Source of the DNA: Peptoniphilaceae bacterium AM52-5BH
Lineage (GTDB): Bacteria; Bacillota; Clostridia; Tissierellales; Peptoniphilaceae
DNA length: 30,129 nt
Assembly (NCBI GenBank): GCA_027669155.1
Contig: JAQEDR010000019.1
Coordinates: 20,203-50,331, forward strand
Direction: 5' to 3'
This document shows, one piece after another, positions 15,167 through 23,533 of the stretch. The position numbers and the translations under genes were made by a program. Under the pieces are notes generated by a model. That model was not told the origin of the DNA, made no database searches, and worked only from the letters and a program-made list of their open reading frames with translations. The stretch's first letter is position 1, and every line of letters starts with the position of its first letter.

Positions 15167-16546
15167 TTATAAGTGATATTCTTTTTCTCTTTTCCAAACT
15201 GGATTTTCTTTTCCTTCTTTAAGTTGCTTTTGGTAGTCATCTAAGACCTTCTTTACATCTTTAAATAAGAAAAATAGACTTATTACGTTAATAAATACTA
15301 CTATTCCTACAAAGACATCTATAAAGCCCCAAACGAGTTCTAGGTCCATTTGAGTTGCTACTAAAAACATGATAAAGGCAATAATCCTATAAATCCAAAG
15401 AGGGATTTTGTATTTGTCCTTAAAGATTAACCTTACATTGCTCTCACCATAGAAGAGGTCTGCTATAAGTGTTGTAAAGCCAAACATAAACATAGCGAAA
15501 AATACTAGCCATCTACCAGGAACTCCCAAAATACTTTGGAAGGCGTCTTGGACGAGATTGATTCCTACACCACTATCAGGATTTCCTACAACTCCTGTTA
15601 AAAGTAGGGCGAAGGCTGATAGGGAGCAGATTATAATAGTTGTAACGAAGGTACCGAACATTCCAAGAAATCCTTGTTCTGCTGGGTGGTCTACGTCTGC
15701 TGCCGCGTGCATGATACCTGCTATACCATTTCCAGCATCGTTTGAGAAAAGTCCTCTCGCAACACCTTGTCTAAAGGCGTCCATTACTGTGTGGCCTACC
15801 ATTCCGCCGAGGGCTGCCTGAGGTTTGAAGGCGCTTGTAAAAATCATTGATATAACAGCTGGGAATTTGCTGATATTGGTAAAGATAATCACCAAAACTA
15901 CAATTATATAAGCAAGGGCCATTACTGGAACGACCTTTGATGAAAAGTCGGTAAGTCTTTTAACTCCGCCGATGGTGATGATAAAGGCAGCTATGGTAAC
16001 GATAATTCCAGGAATAATTGGGTTTAGGTCAACAACTCCTGTGAAGGCTTGGCTGATTGAGTTTGATTGCATAAAGGCTATACAAAGACCAACTCCCAAT
16101 ATATAGAAGAAAGCTGTGATTACTCCAAAAATCCTAGATTTAAGACCGAATTGTACATAATAGCTTGGTCCTCCTCTGTAAGACCCATCTTCGATTTTTA
16201 CTCTGTAGATCTGTCCTAGGACAGTTTCTGCAAATGTGATTACCATACCCAAAAGTGCTGTAATCCACATCCAAAATACTGCTCCAGGTCCACCTAGACT
16301 TATGGCTGTAGCAACTCCTACAAGAGAACCTGTTCCAACCTGTCCTCCTACCGCGGTGGCAAGGGCTGCGAATCCGCTTACTCCGTCGCTTGCCTTAAGA
16401 TTCTTTTTGATTACTTTTTTGATTAAGCGTGCATGTCTAAATTGTGGAAAGCCTAGCCTTATGGAATAGTAGAGTCCTACTGCCAAAAGGACATATCCTA
16501 TAACGTTTGCCCACATAAAGTCAGCCGCTTGTAAAATAAAATCCAT
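15167..16546 (-). CDS. AGCS-family amino acid (alanine/glycine):cation symporter
   Basis: A 459-residue membrane transporter with about ten or eleven helices. Family marks are the early ATAVGGQVGTGSLVGVATAISLGGPGAVFWMW block, the EDGSYRGGPSYYV loop and ARGLFSNDAGNGIAGIMHAAADVDHPAEQG. AGCS proteins import alanine or glycine with Na+ or H+; which one cannot be told here. GGAGG lies close before the ATG at 16546. A minus-strand TATAAT (16614 to 16609) upstream and its own terminator suggest a single-gene unit. The C-terminus is charged and cytosolic. Length is normal for the family. Confidence 0.93.
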   Translation of the reverse strand: MDFILQAADFMWANVIGYVLLAVGLYYSIRLGFPQFRHARLIKKVIKKNLKASDGVSGFAALATAVGGQVGTGSLVGVATAISLGGPGAVFWMWITALLGMVITFAETVLGQIYRVKIEDGSYRGGPSYYVQFGLKSRIFGVITAFFYILGVGLCIAFMQSNSISQAFTGVVDLNPIIPGIIVTIAAFIITIGGVKRLTDFSSKVVPVMALAYIIVVLVIIFTNISKFPAVISMIFTSAFKPQAALGGMVGHTVMDAFRQGVARGLFSNDAGNGIAGIMHAAADVDHPAEQGFLGMFGTFVTTIIICSLSAFALLLTGVVGNPDSGVGINLVQDAFQSILGVPGRWLVFFAMFMFGFTTLIADLFYGESNVRLIFKDKYKIPLWIYRIIAFIMFLVATQMDLELVWGFIDVFVGIVVFINVISLFFLFKDVKKVLDDYQKQLKEGKENPVWKREKEYHL

Positions 16547-16593
16547 TTTTCCTCCTTTTATTTTTATGTAAATATAAACATATTTTCAAATGA

Positions 16594-16614
16594 ATACGAT
16601 ATTTTCGTATTATA
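16594..16614 (-). promoter_or_regulatory. -10 element and palindrome upstream of the AGCS gene
   Basis: On the minus strand TATAAT (16614 to 16609) is followed at once by the inverted repeat ATACGA and TCGTAT (plus-strand positions 16594-16599 and 16605-16610), which lies over the expected start site. No good -35 is visible. The palindrome could be an operator. Confidence 0.4.
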
Positions 16615-16700
16615 CCAGAAAATTATGAAATTGATAAGTATTTTATAATATTATTTCCTAAAAATGATTTTTGGCATGATTTGAAGTATCATAAAGCTAG

Positions 16701-16706
16701 TATAAT
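16701..16706 (+). promoter_or_regulatory. candidate -10 of the metG operon
   Basis: A perfect TATAAT, 24 bases before the metG start codon. No convincing -35 is present; TTGAAG at 16681-16686 is too close. Confidence 0.4.
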
Positions 16707-16729
16707 CGAAAGATTAAGAAAGGACTATT

Positions 16730-18685
16730 ATGACAGAGAAGAAAGCTTATTACATTACAACACCGATATATTATCCAAATTCCAATTTGCATATCGGAAA
16801 TACTTACACATCAGTCATAGCAGATGTGCTCAAAAGATATAAAAACTTAAAGGGCTTTGATGCCTACCTAACTACAGGAACAGACGAACACGGACAAAAG
16901 ATTATGAGAACAGCCCTAGATGCTGGTACTAGCCCTCAAAAGTTTGTCGATATCATAGCAGAAGAGACAAAAGAACTTTGGAAAAAGCTTGAAATCGACT
17001 ACGATACCTTTATCAGATCTACCGAAGACCAACACGAAAAGGATGTCGCTGAAATCTTCACCAAACTTTATGAAAAGGGAGACATCTACAAAGGAGAATA
17101 CAAGGGATATTACTGTACACCTTGCGAGACTTTCTGGACTGAGTCCCAACTAGAAGATGGCCACTGCCCAGACTGCGGCAGGGAAGTAGAATACCAAGAA
17201 GAAGAAACCTACTTCTTTAGACTTTCCAAATATACAGATAGATTGAAAGCACTTTTTAAAGAACATCCAGAATTCTTGGAGCCACAATTTAGGCAAAAAG
17301 AAATGACGAACAACTTTATCGACAAGGGACTTTCTGACCTTTCTGTTACAAGAAATTCCTTCGATTGGGGAGTTGATGTGCCTATTGATAATGAACATGT
17401 TGTCTATGTGTGGATTGACGCCCTATCTTGCTACTTATCTGCTATAGGCTACGGGGATGACAAGGCTAAATTTGAGAGATACTGGCCTGCTGGAGTTCAT
17501 CTAATCGGAAAGGATATTGTAAGATTTCATACAATAATCTGGCCAGCCCTCTTAATGGCCCTAGATCTTCCACTACCAGAGAAAGTCTTTGCCCATGGTT
17601 GGATTCTTTTCGACAATGACAAGATGAGTAAGTCTAAGGGAAATATCATGTATCCAGAACCACTCGTAGACCTTTATGGGGTAGATGCCCTCAAATTCTA
17701 CATGCTACGTGAGTTTAACTTCGGCTCTGACGGCAACTTCTCAGCTAGAAAATACATGGAAAGATATAACTCTGACCTAGTAAATGACCTAGGTAACCTA
17801 GTATCAAGAACTACATCAATGATTGATAAATATAACGGTGGAGAAGTAAGAAAGGGAACAGTTTCAGATACTTTTGATGATGAGCTTATCGCACTTGCCG
17901 AAGAAACTTACACTAAGTTTAACAAGCTAATGGATGAGTTTAACTTTAACGCTGCCCTTGAAGCTGTTTGGACATTGATTCGTCGTGCCAACAAATACGT
18001 AGACGAGACTGAGCCATGGATCTTAGGCCGTGACGAAGCTAATAAAGAAAGACTCGACAGAGTCTTATACAATCTTGCTGAGACTATAAGAATAGTAGCT
18101 CAACTAATCGAGCCAGTTATGAAAAACACAACTGCTGCTATCCTAGAAAAAATCGGCACAGACAACAAGGGCTTTGAATCAGCAGGAGAATTTGGCCTTC
18201 TTGAAGAAGGAGCTAGGGTAAGTAAGGGAGCCAACCTCTTCGATAGACTTGATATAGATAAGGAACTTGTTAAGCTTCATGAGGCAAATGGGGCCCTTAT
18301 AGAAAAAAGACTTAATAAGGGAAAGAAAGAAGATGAAAAATCTGAGGAATCTAATGAAGAATATATAGACTTCGAAGACTTCACCAAAGTCGACCTAGTT
18401 GTAGGTAAGATCCTAGAAGCTAAAGACCACCCAAATGCCGACAAGCTCTTAGTCTTTAAGGTAGATATAGGAGAAGATGAGCCAAGAACAATAATTTCTG
18501 GCATCAAGAAATGGTATAATCCAGAAGACCTAGTTGGCAAAAACGTAATCGTCGTAAGAAACTTAGCTCCAAGGAAGATGCGTGGAATCGAATCTCAAGG
18601 CATGCTTCTTGCAGCAGACTTTGATGATGACCTATCCCTTCTATCAACCCTAGAAGATCTAAAGCCAGGAGCAAAGGTAAGCTAA
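16730..18685 (+). CDS. metG: methionyl-tRNA synthetase
   Basis: A 651-residue class I synthetase that charges tRNA-Met. HIGN (21-24) is the HIGH motif, and four zinc-binding cysteines sit in CTPC (129, 132) and CPDC (146, 149) of the connective peptide. KMSKSKG starts at 298. An anticodon-binding helical domain follows, and the C-terminal 100 residues form an OB-fold tRNA-binding domain (FTKVDLVVGKILEAKDHPNADKLLVFKVDIG) after a charged linker near 530-550. AAAGGA precedes the ATG. The stop codon shares its last base with the start of tatD (TAATG), beginning a coupled four-gene operon of translation and RNA maturation genes. I see no T-box in its leader. Confidence 0.97.
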   Translation: MTEKKAYYITTPIYYPNSNLHIGNTYTSVIADVLKRYKNLKGFDAYLTTGTDEHGQKIMRTALDAGTSPQKFVDIIAEETKELWKKLEIDYDTFIRSTEDQHEKDVAEIFTKLYEKGDIYKGEYKGYYCTPCETFWTESQLEDGHCPDCGREVEYQEEETYFFRLSKYTDRLKALFKEHPEFLEPQFRQKEMTNNFIDKGLSDLSVTRNSFDWGVDVPIDNEHVVYVWIDALSCYLSAIGYGDDKAKFERYWPAGVHLIGKDIVRFHTIIWPALLMALDLPLPEKVFAHGWILFDNDKMSKSKGNIMYPEPLVDLYGVDALKFYMLREFNFGSDGNFSARKYMERYNSDLVNDLGNLVSRTTSMIDKYNGGEVRKGTVSDTFDDELIALAEETYTKFNKLMDEFNFNAALEAVWTLIRRANKYVDETEPWILGRDEANKERLDRVLYNLAETIRIVAQLIEPVMKNTTAAILEKIGTDNKGFESAGEFGLLEEGARVSKGANLFDRLDIDKELVKLHEANGALIEKRLNKGKKEDEKSEESNEEYIDFEDFTKVDLVVGKILEAKDHPNADKLLVFKVDIGEDEPRTIISGIKKWYNPEDLVGKNVIVVRNLAPRKMRGIESQGMLLAADFDDDLSLLSTLEDLKPGAKVS

Positions 18686-19446
18686 TGGCCCTAATAGATA
18701 CTCACGCCCATCTTACAGATGAGGCCTTTGATGATGACAGGCTCTTTATAATAAGAGACCTGTCAAATTTTAATGTAAAGGCAGTAATAAATCCAGGTTG
18801 TAATGTCAAAGACTCCAAAATGGCAGTTGAGCTTGCGGAAGAATTTGACAACTTCTATGCCCAAGTAGGAATCCATCCCGAAGAAGTCTCTAGGATGAAT
18901 GAAAGTGACCTAGAGACAATAGAAAAGCTTGCACAAAATCCCAAAGTCGTAGCGATAGGCGAAATAGGACTTGATTATTATTGGCGAGATGACAATAAGG
19001 ATGAGCAAAAAGAAGTCTTCATCAAGCAATTAGAAATGGCGAGAAGGCTTGACCTTCCTGTAGTAGTTCACACAAGAGATGTGGGATACGATGCCTACGA
19101 GATCCTAAAGGACTTTAGGGACCTTAAGGTCCAAATCCATTGCTTTTCGGAAGGATTAGAGCTTTTGGATAAGTATATGGACCTTGGATTTTATATTTCA
19201 ATCGGCGGAGTTGTGACATTTTCTAACGGAGAAAATGAAAAACTTGCCGCAAGCCATGTCGATATCAATAGACTAATGCTTGAAACAGATAGTCCCTATC
19301 TTACTCCAGAGCCTTACAGGGGATTAAGAAACGATCCTAGAAAAGTGATCGAAGTTGCAAGAGAAATAGCTAAACTTAGGGGAATGAAGCTTAAGAAACT
19401 TGAAAAGAAAACTAGCAAAAATGCAGAGGAAATTTTCGGCTTATGA
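18685..19446 (+). CDS. tatD: TatD-family metal-dependent DNase/hydrolase
   Basis: A 253-residue TIM-barrel metallohydrolase. Metal ligands can be read: H7 and H9 (DTHAHL), E93 (IGEIGLDYYW), H129 (VVHTRD), H152 (IHCFSEG) and D202 (LETDSPYL). Family members are 3'-5' exonucleases or other phosphodiesterases in the cytosol. The gene overlaps metG by one base, and its own stop overlaps the rnmV start (ATGA), the metG-tatD-rnmV-rsmA order known from many Firmicutes. Confidence 0.93.
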   Translation: MALIDTHAHLTDEAFDDDRLFIIRDLSNFNVKAVINPGCNVKDSKMAVELAEEFDNFYAQVGIHPEEVSRMNESDLETIEKLAQNPKVVAIGEIGLDYYWRDDNKDEQKEVFIKQLEMARRLDLPVVVHTRDVGYDAYEILKDFRDLKVQIHCFSEGLELLDKYMDLGFYISIGGVVTFSNGENEKLAASHVDINRLMLETDSPYLTPEPYRGLRNDPRKVIEVAREIAKLRGMKLKKLEKKTSKNAEEIFGL

Positions 19447-19973
19447 TAAAAGAAACTATAGTAGTAGAAGGAAAAGATGATATAGCAAATGTCAAAAGAG
19501 CGGTTGACTGCGAGATGATTGCAACAAACGGGCTTGCTTTTGGTAAAGACCTAATCGAAAGACTTAAGGAAGTTGATAAAAGATGTGGGATAATCATCCT
19601 AACAGACCCAGACTATGCAGGCAAAAAGATTAGATCAAGGATTGCAAAGCACATACCAAATGCCAAGCATGCCTACATAGACAGGAAAAAGGCCATCAAA
19701 AAAAATGACCTCGGCGTAGAAAATGCAGAGCCAGAAGTTATAATCGAAGCCCTAAGAAGGGCCAAGGCAGAGACTAAGGAGAGGGTAGAGACTTTCACCA
19801 TGGCAGATTTGATAGAAAACGACCTTTCTTTCGGAAAAGGCTCCAAGGAAAGAAGGGAAAAGCTCGGCGATATTTTAGGCATTGGCTATTATAATTCCAA
19901 GCAACTTCTCTCCAAGCTCAACTCTTTTGGCATAAGCCGTGAAGAATTTGAAAGGGCGGTGGACAATTTATGA
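19443..19973 (+). CDS. rnmV: ribonuclease M5 (5S rRNA maturation)
   Basis: A 176-residue Toprim-domain nuclease that trims the 5S rRNA precursor. The Toprim glutamate is E9 in VVEGKDD, and the DxD is D55/D57 in ILTDPDYAGKKIR. Length is close to the B. subtilis protein, about 186 residues. Its start overlaps the tatD stop and its stop overlaps the rsmA start, both by ATGA. The C-terminal part (LSFGKGSKERREKLGDILGIGYYNSKQLLSKLNSFGI) is typical of the family. Confidence 0.94.
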   Translation: MIKETIVVEGKDDIANVKRAVDCEMIATNGLAFGKDLIERLKEVDKRCGIIILTDPDYAGKKIRSRIAKHIPNAKHAYIDRKKAIKKNDLGVENAEPEVIIEALRRAKAETKERVETFTMADLIENDLSFGKGSKERREKLGDILGIGYYNSKQLLSKLNSFGISREEFERAVDNL

Positions 19974-20812
19974 AAAAATTATACTCACCCAAAGTTGTAA
20001 AAGACATAATAGACCTATATAACTTTAGATTTTCCAAATCTCTGGGCCAAAACTTCTTGATAGATAAGAATTTCGTAGAAAAAATCGTAGATGCAGCAGA
20101 TGTGGTAGGCGCTAATGTCCTAGAGATAGGGCCTGGTATTGGAACAATCACCTACGAGATGGCAAAGACAGCAAAGAAGGTCGTAGCAATCGAGATTGAT
20201 AACTCTCTTATTCCAATTATAGAAGAAAATATGGATGAGTTTGATAATTTCACCCTGATCCACGAGGATATCCTAAAGGCAGATCTTGGAAGAATCATCG
20301 AAGAAGAATTTGATGGAGAAGACTTCAAAGTAGTAAGCAATCTTCCTTACTATATAACAACTCCTATCATAGAAAAACTTATAGAAACCGACCTTCCTTG
20401 TAGGGATATGACCATCATGGTCCAAAAGGAAGTAGCAGATAGGATGCTTGCCGATGAGAAAAGTAAGGACTATTCGTCTCTTTCTGTCTTCATCAAATAC
20501 TATTCAGATGCAGAAAAAATCACCAATGTGCCAAAGTCAGTCTTTATGCCTCAGCCTAAAATCGACTCGACTGTCCTCAAGCTAAATCTTAGAAAATACA
20601 GGGACGATGTGGATGAAAAGAAACTTTTTGCCCTAGTCCATGCAGGTTTTAACAAGAGAAGAAAGACTATCCTAAATTCCCTCTCAGATGCCTGCGAAAA
20701 GGAAAAATTAAGATTAGCCTTCGACAAACTGGGTATAAAAAATAACCTAAGGGCAGAAAACTTGTCCTTGGACGATTTTATAAATTTGACAAAAACTATT
20801 GAGACCCTATAA
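19970..20812 (+). CDS. rsmA: 16S rRNA dimethyladenosine transferase RsmA/KsgA
   Basis: A 280-residue S-adenosylmethionine-dependent methyltransferase that dimethylates two adjacent adenines near the 3' end of 16S rRNA late in small-subunit assembly. Motifs seen are SLGQNFLID (24-32), the SAM loop VLEIGPGIGTIT (50-61), the acidic E/D pair in VVAIEIDNSL, and the catalytic NLPYYIT (124-130). The C-terminal domain has the usual VHAGFNKRRKTILNSL helix. Length is normal. It closes the metG operon and has a separate promoter for the next gene inside its end. Confidence 0.96.
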   Translation: MKKLYSPKVVKDIIDLYNFRFSKSLGQNFLIDKNFVEKIVDAADVVGANVLEIGPGIGTITYEMAKTAKKVVAIEIDNSLIPIIEENMDEFDNFTLIHEDILKADLGRIIEEEFDGEDFKVVSNLPYYITTPIIEKLIETDLPCRDMTIMVQKEVADRMLADEKSKDYSSLSVFIKYYSDAEKITNVPKSVFMPQPKIDSTVLKLNLRKYRDDVDEKKLFALVHAGFNKRRKTILNSLSDACEKEKLRLAFDKLGIKNNLRAENLSLDDFINLTKTIETL

Positions 20813-20813
20813 T
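20786..20813 (+). promoter_or_regulatory. consensus sigma-A promoter inside the end of rsmA
   Basis: TTGACA (20786-20791), a 16-base spacer and TATAAT (20808-20813), with both hexamers perfect. The -10 overlaps the rsmA stop codon. It should drive the glutaredoxin-like gene, starting near 20820. Confidence 0.8.
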
Positions 20814-20846
20814 TAATGGGTATATATAGAGCGAATGGAGGAGAAT

Positions 20847-21077
20847 ATGGCAGATATTAAAATTTATACATCAAATACATGTGTTTTCTGTAAGGCAGCA
20901 AAACAATATTTCAACGAAAAAGGCATCGAATTTACAGAACTTAATGTCGACAAGGACAAGGACGCTGTAGACTACCTTGTAAGCAAGGGCTACAGAGGAG
21001 TTCCTGTTATTAATATCGACGGAGAAGACATAGTTGGCTTTGACAAGGAAGCTATCGAAGCAAAACTAAATAGTTAA
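20847..21077 (+). CDS. glutaredoxin-like (NrdH/YruB-type) redox protein
   Basis: A 76-residue thioredoxin-fold protein with the redox motif CVFC (C12, C15), the cis-proline region GVPVINIDGEDIVGF and no extra domain. It could donate electrons to ribonucleotide reductase or reduce other disulfides; its partner is not in this window. An ATG at 20835 lies inside the ribosome binding site; GGAGGAG before the ATG at 20847 decides the start. It has its own promoter at the end of rsmA and a strong terminator, so it is expressed as a single-gene unit as well as by any read-through. Confidence 0.9.
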   Translation: MADIKIYTSNTCVFCKAAKQYFNEKGIEFTELNVDKDKDAVDYLVSKGYRGVPVINIDGEDIVGFDKEAIEAKLNS

Positions 21078-21081
21078 TTTA

Positions 21082-21120
21082 AAAGGAGTAAGCTGGGATT
21101 TGGCTTGCTCCTTTCTTTTT
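21082..21120 (+). terminator. terminator of the glutaredoxin-like gene
   Basis: AAAGGAGTAAGC (21082-21093) pairs over 12 bases with GCTTGCTCCTTT (21103-21114, one G-T pair), followed by C and five T. The last two bases overlap the stop codon of the convergent gene. Confidence 0.9.
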
Positions 21121-21958
21121 AATCAATTTTACTAATTTCTATGGATTGGATCACTCCCTTAAGGGAGCTTAAGGTAATTTTGTATGAATCTTTTGTCTCT
21201 AGATAGTATTTCTTGCTAGGATTTTCTTTATTTTCTGGATCTTCTTCTATTTTTCCTTTGAAATTTTTCTTAACATCTTCTATGGAATCTTCAAGCTTGA
21301 TCCCCATGACCTCGAAATCCCTATTGTTATTTATAACAGAAGCCTTTAAGTGAGTGATTGGAGTTTCTTCACTGATATCAGTATCTTCAAAGAAAGCTTC
21401 TAGGAGATAAAATTCTTTATAGGCGTCTTTGACTTCTCCATCAGTAAACCAGGTTGGTTTTTTCTTAGTACTCTCTCCAAGTCGTCTAATATTAGCCATT
21501 TTGCCTTCTTCATCTTCTTTTATTTTGTAGGAAAATCCCCTGTTTGTGAAGTCCTTTAGCCTTACTGGCATAGAATAGATTTCACCTTCTATTATAAAGC
21601 TAGCATCATCTCTTCCCCTGGTCCTATGGCCCTTATCGGGAGACTTATCCTCGTAGGGATTTGTAGGATGGGTGATGAAAGTCTCCGCTCCAAGTAGGAT
21701 CGGGTATGTGAAAATCATCACTACATTAAGGATAAGGAGGAGGATTATGGGATGGGCGAAGTCCTTGTTTACCCCATCAATCAAGGCACTTATGCTTCCG
21801 ACAAGCCCCAAGGCTATAAGGATAAAACTTGCTAGCTTTAGTGGCCTATCAAAGCCTAGGATATCTATGTAGGAATATCTAAAGGCGAAGGATATTACAA
21901 AAATCACAAGTCCTATGAGAAGACTTGCCCTATAAATTATCGACTTATCTTTTTTCAT
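21119..21958 (-). CDS. membrane-anchored protein of unknown function
   Basis: A 279-residue protein with three hydrophobic segments in the first 100 residues (about 10-27, 38-57 and 70-90) and then a hydrophilic domain of about 180 residues with many Lys, Glu and Asp. I recognise no family. The frame is open up to 22015, but AGAGG before the ATG at 21958 and an extended -10 (TG-A-TAAAAT, with TAAAAT at 21987 to 21982) lying between the two starts make 21958 the better choice. It is alone on this strand, between the glutaredoxin-like gene and murE. The C-terminal part (IKLEDSIEDVKKNFKGKIEE…YKITLSSLKGVIQSIEI) reads like a small alpha/beta domain outside or beside the membrane; the side is not determined. 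Confidence 0.6.
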   Translation of the reverse strand: MKKDKSIIYRASLLIGLVIFVISFAFRYSYIDILGFDRPLKLASFILIALGLVGSISALIDGVNKDFAHPIILLLILNVVMIFTYPILLGAETFITHPTNPYEDKSPDKGHRTRGRDDASFIIEGEIYSMPVRLKDFTNRGFSYKIKEDEEGKMANIRRLGESTKKKPTWFTDGEVKDAYKEFYLLEAFFEDTDISEETPITHLKASVINNNRDFEVMGIKLEDSIEDVKKNFKGKIEEDPENKENPSKKYYLETKDSYKITLSSLKGVIQSIEISKID

Positions 21959-22060
21959 TCTAACCTCTTTTCTATAGGAATATTTTATCAAATTATCAGT
22001 AAAAAGGAAATTCATTCTCCATAAATTTATCTTGATGAAAGTTTGCCCCTACAAAGGTAA

Positions 22061-22083
22061 AATACTTACTTAGAACAAGTATT
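22061..22083. promoter_or_regulatory. palindrome ahead of murE, candidate operator or leader hairpin
   Basis: AATACTT (22061-22067) and AAGTATT (22077-22083) form a perfect inverted repeat with a 9-base spacer, ending one base before the murE ribosome binding site region. It matches no operator I know. Confidence 0.4.
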
Positions 22084-22099
22084 GAAAGGACAAATTATT

Positions 22100-23533
22100 T
22101 TGATAAGTTTTGAAGATATTATTTCACATATATCTTATATAGATTATAAAAAAGAAAATGATGAGGCTATTAGCCAAGTCACAAATGATTCGAGAAAGGT
22201 CGATAAAGGATCTATCTTTGTAGCCATCAAAGGCTCACTTAGCGATGGACATGATTATATAGCTTCTGCCATAGAAAAGGGCGCAAGCCTTATAATTCAC
22301 ACAGCAGATATTAATAGAGAAGAAGGGATCTCCTACATAAAGGTAGCCGATCCTAGAAAGACACTCGCTCAGATTTCTAATCTCATCTACGATTTTCCAT
22401 CAAAGGAAATGGACCTGGTCGCTGTTACAGGATCAAATGGTAAGACAACTACATCAAGGCTTATCTCCTTCCTTATGGGAGAAATCTTTGGAGACAGCGC
22501 AAGTATAGGGACAAACAACGCAGTGGTAGGAGATGAAATAATTCCTACATCAAACACGACCCCAGATATCACAGAGGTAAACAGGATCCTTGCTAAGTGC
22601 CTTGAAAAGAACATCCACCACCTAGCCCTCGAGGCTTCAAGCCATGGACTTGACCAGAAAAGACTCTACGGACTAGATATTTCCTATGGGATATTTACCA
22701 ATCTTTCCGAAGAGCACCTAGACTATCACAAGACTATGGACAATTACTTCAAGGCCAAGATGATTTTGTTTGAAAACGCCAAGACAACCATTGCCAATAT
22801 CGACGATCCTTATGGAAAAAAAGCTAAGGAGCTTTTCCCAGCTACTGTAACTTTTGCAATAGATGATAAAAATGCCGACTACAGGGCAGAAGATATTAGA
22901 AAAGTGGATGGAAATATTTACTTTAAGATTAAAGGCTGTGAATTTATCATAAGAAAAATCGCAAATTATGAGATCTACAATACCCTAGCAGCTGTGGCCT
23001 GCCTTAATCAAATGGGGGCAAGTATGGAAGAAATTGCTGCTTCCTTCAAGAAATTTAAGGGAGTTAAGTCGAGGTTTGAATATATAGAAAATGATTTGGG
23101 CATCAATATTATCCTAGACTTCGCCCACACTCCTCGTGCCTACGAAGCTCTCTTTGAATCTGTCCCAGAAGGAGCCAAGAAAATAGCTGTCTTTGGCATA
23201 AATGGCGACAGAAACGCTCATTTTAGGAGACTTATAGGAAATGCTTGCGGGAAGTTTGATACCTTTGCCGTCCTTACTACAGATGATCCCAAGTTTGATG
23301 ATATAGACCATATCAACGAGGAGATTATAGTAGGACTTGATGATTATAAGCAAGATTACGTCATAAAGAAAGATAGGACAGATGCCATGGAATACGCCTT
23401 TAGGAAGGCGGATCCTGGTGATTTTGTCTTTCTTCTAGGAAAGGGCGAGGAGAATTTTATGAAATATCACGGAAATGAGAAGACTCCTTACAGCGAGAGA
23501 GAAACTATAAAAAAGGCCTTGGCTAGGATATGA
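22100..23533 (+). CDS. murE: UDP-N-acetylmuramoyl-tripeptide synthetase (MurE)
   Basis: A 477-residue cytosolic ligase that adds the third amino acid to the peptidoglycan stem peptide. Seen are the N-terminal DSRKVDKGSIFVAIKG block, the P-loop GSNGKTTT (111-118), the carbamylated-lysine region YFKAKMILF (217-225) and the C-terminal ligase domain. Where meso-DAP enzymes have DNPR, this one has DDPK (395-398), so lysine or ornithine is the more likely substrate, though the motif matches none cleanly. The frame is open to TTG 22082, but AAAGGA (22085-22090) lies nine bases before TTG 22100. No ATG is near the expected N-terminus. Its stop overlaps the next gene by ATGA. Confidence 0.9.
   Translation: MISFEDIISHISYIDYKKENDEAISQVTNDSRKVDKGSIFVAIKGSLSDGHDYIASAIEKGASLIIHTADINREEGISYIKVADPRKTLAQISNLIYDFPSKEMDLVAVTGSNGKTTTSRLISFLMGEIFGDSASIGTNNAVVGDEIIPTSNTTPDITEVNRILAKCLEKNIHHLALEASSHGLDQKRLYGLDISYGIFTNLSEEHLDYHKTMDNYFKAKMILFENAKTTIANIDDPYGKKAKELFPATVTFAIDDKNADYRAEDIRKVDGNIYFKIKGCEFIIRKIANYEIYNTLAAVACLNQMGASMEEIAASFKKFKGVKSRFEYIENDLGINIILDFAHTPRAYEALFESVPEGAKKIAVFGINGDRNAHFRRLIGNACGKFDTFAVLTTDDPKFDDIDHINEEIIVGLDDYKQDYVIKKDRTDAMEYAFRKADPGDFVFLLGKGEENFMKYHGNEKTPYSERETIKKALARI

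Noticed and set aside
14981..15172. Plus-strand frame of 63 residues over the tyrS leader
   Set aside because: It lies over the T-box and the AGCS terminator, which explain this stretch.
21959..22015. Longer start for the membrane protein at 21119-21958
   Set aside because: The ribosome binding site and a likely extended -10 lie downstream of the longer start.
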